Shown here: positions 6,931 to 9,467 of the stretch, piece after piece | How the letters are laid out: each line of letters opens with the position of its first letter | Position numbering within the stretch: position 1 is the stretch's first letter | Assembly (NCBI GenBank): GCA_946481035.1 | Contig: CAMLNK010000083.1 | Location: forward strand, 1-9,467 | Length of the DNA stretch: 9,467 bases | Direction of reading: 5' to 3' | From: an uncultured Dyadobacter sp. | GTDB lineage: Bacteria; Bacteroidota; Bacteroidia; Cytophagales; Spirosomataceae | Position numbers and translations under genes: made by a program | Notes under the pieces: model-generated | What the model was told of the DNA's origin: nothing | Database searches by the model: none | The model's input: only the letters and a program-made list of their open reading frames with translations

Positions 6931-6963
6931 TTAATGCCCCCTCAGGAGAGGTACATTAATACA
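6927..6963. repeat. 10-bp perfect inverted repeat, putative operator or hairpin
   Basis: TGTATTAATG (6927-6936) and CATTAATACA (6954-6963) are exact reverse complements separated by 17 bp. A second short stem, CCTC (6940-6943) with GAGG (6948-6951), can form inside around the loop AGGA. The element lies between the histidine-phosphatase stop (6994) and the kinase start. On the - strand it is followed only by TTTG, so a terminator is doubtful. The symmetry and the overlap with a -7-like element fit an operator better. Confidence 0.55.
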
Positions 6964-6993
6964 CCAATGGAAACGAATGTACACAAACGGCTG

Positions 6994-7638
6994 CTATATC
7001 GTTTGCGGAATTTCGATGGAAAGAAGGTGTGTGATGTCGTTGGACACTTCCAGCTCGAACTGCTGGGTATCGTAGGAGTAATTGATCTTGTAGAGGCAAA
7101 GATTGCTGTGCTCGTAGTCGTCCATCCGTACAAGCGGCTGGTTGAAAAGCGTCGTCAGCAGCACGCGCATGGCACGGCCGTGCATGGCGATGAGGATATT
7201 CCTTTCATGCGGGCGCGAGAGGATCGATTCGATCACCGGGATCTGGCGTTCCCTCACTTCAACGGGGCTTTCGCCGCCTTCGGCTGCAAGCTCCACTTCG
7301 CCTGCTTTCCAGGCATTTACCAGCTCGCGGTAATAGTTGTTGTCGCCCGTGTTAGGCTCACGGCCTTCGCGGTCTCCCCATGATATTTCATTCAGGCCCG
7401 TATGGCTTTCGTGAGGTATACCGAGCCTGATGAACCCGCGGACGGTTTGATGTGTTCGCTTTAAATCAGAGGTATAAATTTTGTCAAACGGAACATGTTG
7501 ATAAGCATTAAAAAAAGCTTCGGCCTGAGCTTCTCCCCATTCATTCAGCAAGGAATCAACACCACTTCCCTGAACAACTCCCCTGCGATTAAAATCAGTT
7601 TCACCGTGGCGAATGAGGTAAATCGATTTTCTTTTCAA
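6994..7638 (-). CDS. Histidine phosphatase family protein (phosphoglycerate mutase-like)
   Basis: A 214-residue cytoplasmic enzyme of histidine phosphatase branch 1. The catalytic RHGET motif is at 10-14 (nucleophile His11, phosphate-binding Arg10), Arg61 lies in SDLKRTHQT, Glu84 in LNEISWGDREG is the likely proton donor, and His153 in AMHGRAMRVLL completes the phosphate pocket. Length and motifs suit a cofactor-dependent phosphatase of the CobC/GpmB type, but the substrate cannot be read from the sequence. The start is TTG at 7636-7638: a stop codon (TAA) lies in frame at 7666-7668, no ATG lies between, and the next Met is far inside the protein. The gene is divergent from the thioesterase gene and stops 107 bp before the kinase start chosen here. 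Confidence 0.93.
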   Translation of the reverse strand: MKRKSIYLIRHGETDFNRRGVVQGSGVDSLLNEWGEAQAEAFFNAYQHVPFDKIYTSDLKRTHQTVRGFIRLGIPHESHTGLNEISWGDREGREPNTGDNNYYRELVNAWKAGEVELAAEGGESPVEVRERQIPVIESILSRPHERNILIAMHGRAMRVLLTTLFNQPLVRMDDYEHSNLCLYKINYSYDTQQFELEVSNDITHLLSIEIPQTI

Positions 7639-7723
7639 AGTAATAGGATAATTTAAATATAAAATTTACAAAAACCTTGTTTTTTATACGCAAAGCCAGT
7701 ACAAATTTATACATTTTTTAGAT
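7639..7723. promoter_or_regulatory. AT-rich divergent promoter region
   Basis: This 85-bp gap separates two divergent genes and must hold promoters for both. On the - strand, TAAATTTG at 7702-7709 matches TAnnTTTG exactly and would serve the phosphatase gene, with a leader of about 55-60 nt. On the + strand, TACATTTT at 7710-7717 matches 7 of 8 positions and would start transcription almost at the thioesterase ATG. Neither has a convincing -33 element. GTACAAATTTATAC at 7699-7712 is a near-palindrome, matching its own reverse complement at 12 of 14 positions. Confidence 0.45.
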
Positions 7724-8149
7724 ATGTTTGCTAAAACCGTCACCGTCGATTCCCTACAATCTTTTGGAAAAAATAGCATTGCCCATCACATCGGAATAGA
7801 GTTTACGGAAATCGGAAAAGATTATGTGTCAGCCAAAATGCCCGTCGACCAGCGTACGCACCAGCCGTTTGGGATTTTGCACGGCGGGGCATCGGTAGTA
7901 CTGGCCGAAACACTGGGAAGTATAGCCTCGTTTTTGACTATCCCCGAAAGCGAGAACAAGCACGCCGTAGGGCTGGAAATCAACGCCAATCACCTCCGGC
8001 CGGTGAAGGAAGGCTATGTGCACGGAACCGTTCGCCCGATCCATATTGGCCGGACCACACACATCTGGGATATTCGTATTACCAATGAAGAAAACAAGCT
8101 TGTTTGTATCAGCAGACTCACGGTTGCTATTGTGAATGCAGACCGCTAA
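7724..8149 (+). CDS. PaaI-type hotdog-fold thioesterase, probable DHNA-CoA thioesterase
   Basis: A 141-residue single hotdog-fold protein. The conserved segment HQPFGILHGGASVVLAETLG (46-65) holds the HGG turn and the catalytic glutamate Glu62 in the helix, as in the PaaI/EntH/YdiI and MenI group of acyl-CoA thioesterases. The second half (VGLEINANHLRPVKEGYVHG and GRTTHIWDIRI) gives the usual beta sheet. It is followed 50 bp later by menF, so the best guess is hydrolysis of 1,4-dihydroxy-2-naphthoyl-CoA to DHNA in menaquinone synthesis. The family itself is broad, and the substrate is inferred from the neighbour alone. The ATG at 7724 gives the expected N-terminus, and no Shine-Dalgarno sequence precedes it. 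Confidence 0.9.
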   Translation: MFAKTVTVDSLQSFGKNSIAHHIGIEFTEIGKDYVSAKMPVDQRTHQPFGILHGGASVVLAETLGSIASFLTIPESENKHAVGLEINANHLRPVKEGYVHGTVRPIHIGRTTHIWDIRITNEENKLVCISRLTVAIVNADR

Positions 8150-8159
8150 CATTATTTTG
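8129..8159 (+). promoter_or_regulatory. Candidate internal promoter for menF
   Basis: ATTG at 8129-8132 (3 of 4 to TTTG) and TTATTTTG at 8152-8159 (7 of 8 to TAnnTTTG) are separated by exactly 19 bp, the usual Bacteroidota spacing. The element overlaps the end of the thioesterase gene and would give menF a leader of about 35 nt. The sequences are common enough that this could be chance. Confidence 0.35.
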
Positions 8160-8199
8160 CAGAAAATTGACCTAACGGGACAACGCCCATTCGTTATAA

Positions 8200-9429
8200 A
8201 TGCTATCAGTACAGACCGACACCGGGATTTCGATATTTGAAGGATTACAGATTCAGGAGCTTTGGCACGCATCCAAAATGATGGGCTTCCCGTCCGCATT
8301 ATGGCGCCTGCCACATACCAACGAAATCAAGCTGCTCATCTCCATACAGGACGGCACCCGCAAATGCCTCCCTGAACTCGAAAAAATGAGCCCGGGGTTC
8401 GTAATGAGCACATTTTACTGGGAAGACGACCAGGAAGTACTGTTCCTGGAAGGCGATATTATCCTCACATTTACGGAAGATAACCGGATCACGCAGGTAG
8501 AGAACCAGCTCGGCGAAGAACATCCGGACGTTCAAAGGCTGGTGCAGCTTGCATTAGCCTCGCGCGCGGACGAGATTCCAACCCAGTCACTTGCAAACCC
8601 GCTGGTTCCGCTCAGCGACCATCTGGATGCCAAATCCCGCTTCGAACGGACGGTAGAACTTGCCGTAGCCGCGATTCGCCAGAACCAGTTCAAAAAAGTG
8701 GTGCTTTCCCGCACCAAAGACCTCCATTATACCGACGCATTTCAGCCGGCGCAGGCATTTCAACGGCTTGTAAAAGCCTATCCGCACGCATTTGTTTCAC
8801 TGGTGAACCTTCCGGAAGAGCACGAAATGTGGCTCGGCGCAAGCCCGGAGTTGCTGGTAGAACAAATGTCCGCAGGCACTTTCAAAACCATGTCCCTCGC
8901 AGGTACGCAGGGCGCACGCGACGCGTCGGGCGCGCTCATACCCAAGTACGACATCCGCTGGGGCGAGAAAGAAATTGAGGAACAGGCGCTTGTGAGCCGT
9001 TACATTATTGAATGCTTCAAAAAAATACGCCTGCGCGAATACCTGGAAACAGGGCCCAAAACTGTGCTGGCGGGTAACCTGTACCACCTCAGAACCGTTT
9101 TCGAGGTCGATACCGTAGCGCTCAATTTCCCGGAACTGGCTTCGGTAATGCTCAAATTGCTGCATCCGACGTCGGCCATTTGCGGTGTTCCCAAGGCGCC
9201 CAGCCTGCAATTCATCAATGATGTGGAAGGTTATAACCGCTCCTATTACAGCGGTTTCCTTGGCCCGGCGCAAGTAGGCGGCGATACAAACCTGTTCGTA
9301 AACCTCCGCACTGTGCGGTTTAAGGACGGCGTTGCGACATTTTTTGCCGGTGCGGGCATCACGGAAGACTCTGTACCTGAACAGGAATGGTTCGAAACCG
9401 AGCTAAAATGCGATACATTGCTCAAGTGA
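8200..9429 (+). CDS. menF: Isochorismate synthase (chorismate-binding enzyme)
   Basis: A 409-residue enzyme that converts chorismate to isochorismate, the first step of menaquinone synthesis. The variable N-terminal half (1-140) is followed by the chorismate-binding domain (about 144-406). Lys166 in FKKVVLSR corresponds to the water-activating lysine of isochorismate synthases, and Glu217 in LGASPELLVE to the general acid. MSLAGTQGAR (231-240) and HPTSAICGVPK (322-332) line the active site. Glu260/261 in EIEEQALVSRYI and the glutamates of VPEQEWFETELK are placed to bind magnesium. The lysine before VVLSR favours isochorismate synthase over anthranilate or aminodeoxychorismate synthase. The thioesterase gene immediately upstream supports menaquinone rather than siderophore synthesis, and no 2,3-dihydroxybenzoate genes are seen. 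The ATG at 8200 follows AT-rich sequence. menD is the usual next gene but would lie beyond the window; 9430-9467 holds no gene or terminator that I can see. Confidence 0.94.
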   Translation: MLSVQTDTGISIFEGLQIQELWHASKMMGFPSALWRLPHTNEIKLLISIQDGTRKCLPELEKMSPGFVMSTFYWEDDQEVLFLEGDIILTFTEDNRITQVENQLGEEHPDVQRLVQLALASRADEIPTQSLANPLVPLSDHLDAKSRFERTVELAVAAIRQNQFKKVVLSRTKDLHYTDAFQPAQAFQRLVKAYPHAFVSLVNLPEEHEMWLGASPELLVEQMSAGTFKTMSLAGTQGARDASGALIPKYDIRWGEKEIEEQALVSRYIIECFKKIRLREYLETGPKTVLAGNLYHLRTVFEVDTVALNFPELASVMLKLLHPTSAICGVPKAPSLQFINDVEGYNRSYYSGFLGPAQVGGDTNLFVNLRTVRFKDGVATFFAGAGITEDSVPEQEWFETELKCDTLLK

Positions 9430-9467
9430 TCGGAAGTTCCTTATAAAAAAATTAGCTGGCATTAAAC

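Noticed and set aside
6927..6963. The inverted repeat read as an intrinsic terminator of the histidine-phosphatase gene.
   Set aside because: On the - strand only three T residues follow the stem and the outer stem is AT-rich, so operator or promoter structure fits better, though a weak terminator is not excluded.
1..9467. Mobile elements, CRISPR arrays, tRNA genes or defence islands.
   Set aside because: No transposase, integrase, spaced direct repeats, tRNA-like cloverleaf or toxin-antitoxin pair was seen. RadC occurs near mobile elements in some genomes, but here its neighbours look like core genes.

Overview
The window looks like ordinary chromosomal DNA of a member of the Bacteroidota, most likely the Cytophagales (a Dyadobacter- or Spirosoma-like genome). 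The evidence is a roughly 50% GC coding background, weak or absent Shine-Dalgarno sequences at most starts, AT-rich gaps carrying matches to the Bacteroidota -7 promoter element TAnnTTTG, and gene families typical of the phylum: a Nif3 protein with an inserted PII-like domain, a LytS-type kinase with a LytTR regulator, a DUF3298 lipoprotein, and hotdog thioesterase plus isochorismate synthase. The genus is an inference; no rRNA or other marker is present.

Left part (1-4158, all + strand): the 3' part of a Nif3-family metal protein, cut by the window edge; a coiled-coil/zinc-ribbon protein of the DUF164 (COG1579) family closed by a clear intrinsic terminator (1810-1840); a secreted helical-repeat (TPR-like) protein; and radC. 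Middle part (4159-6887, all - strand, read right to left): a membrane sensor histidine kinase, its LytTR response regulator and a DUF3298 lipoprotein. They are spaced 51 and 29 bp apart and are probably one signalling operon. It converges on radC so tightly that both stop codons share one TGATCA palindrome. Right part: a histidine-phosphatase gene (- strand, TTG start) is divergent, across an 85-bp AT-rich gap, from a PaaI-type hotdog thioesterase. The thioesterase is followed 50 bp later by the isochorismate synthase menF (+ strand). This pair fits menaquinone biosynthesis: MenF opens the pathway from chorismate and the thioesterase could release DHNA from DHNA-CoA.

No tRNA, rRNA, CRISPR array, insertion sequence, integrase or phage gene was seen, and no gap between genes exceeds 100 bp. 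I do not see a clearly new defence or mobile system. The points most worth a second look are the kinase/regulator/lipoprotein trio, a cluster of ATGTATT boxes with a 10-bp inverted repeat in front of the kinase gene, and the resemblance of the secreted repeat protein to the eukaryotic IML2/TTC39 family.
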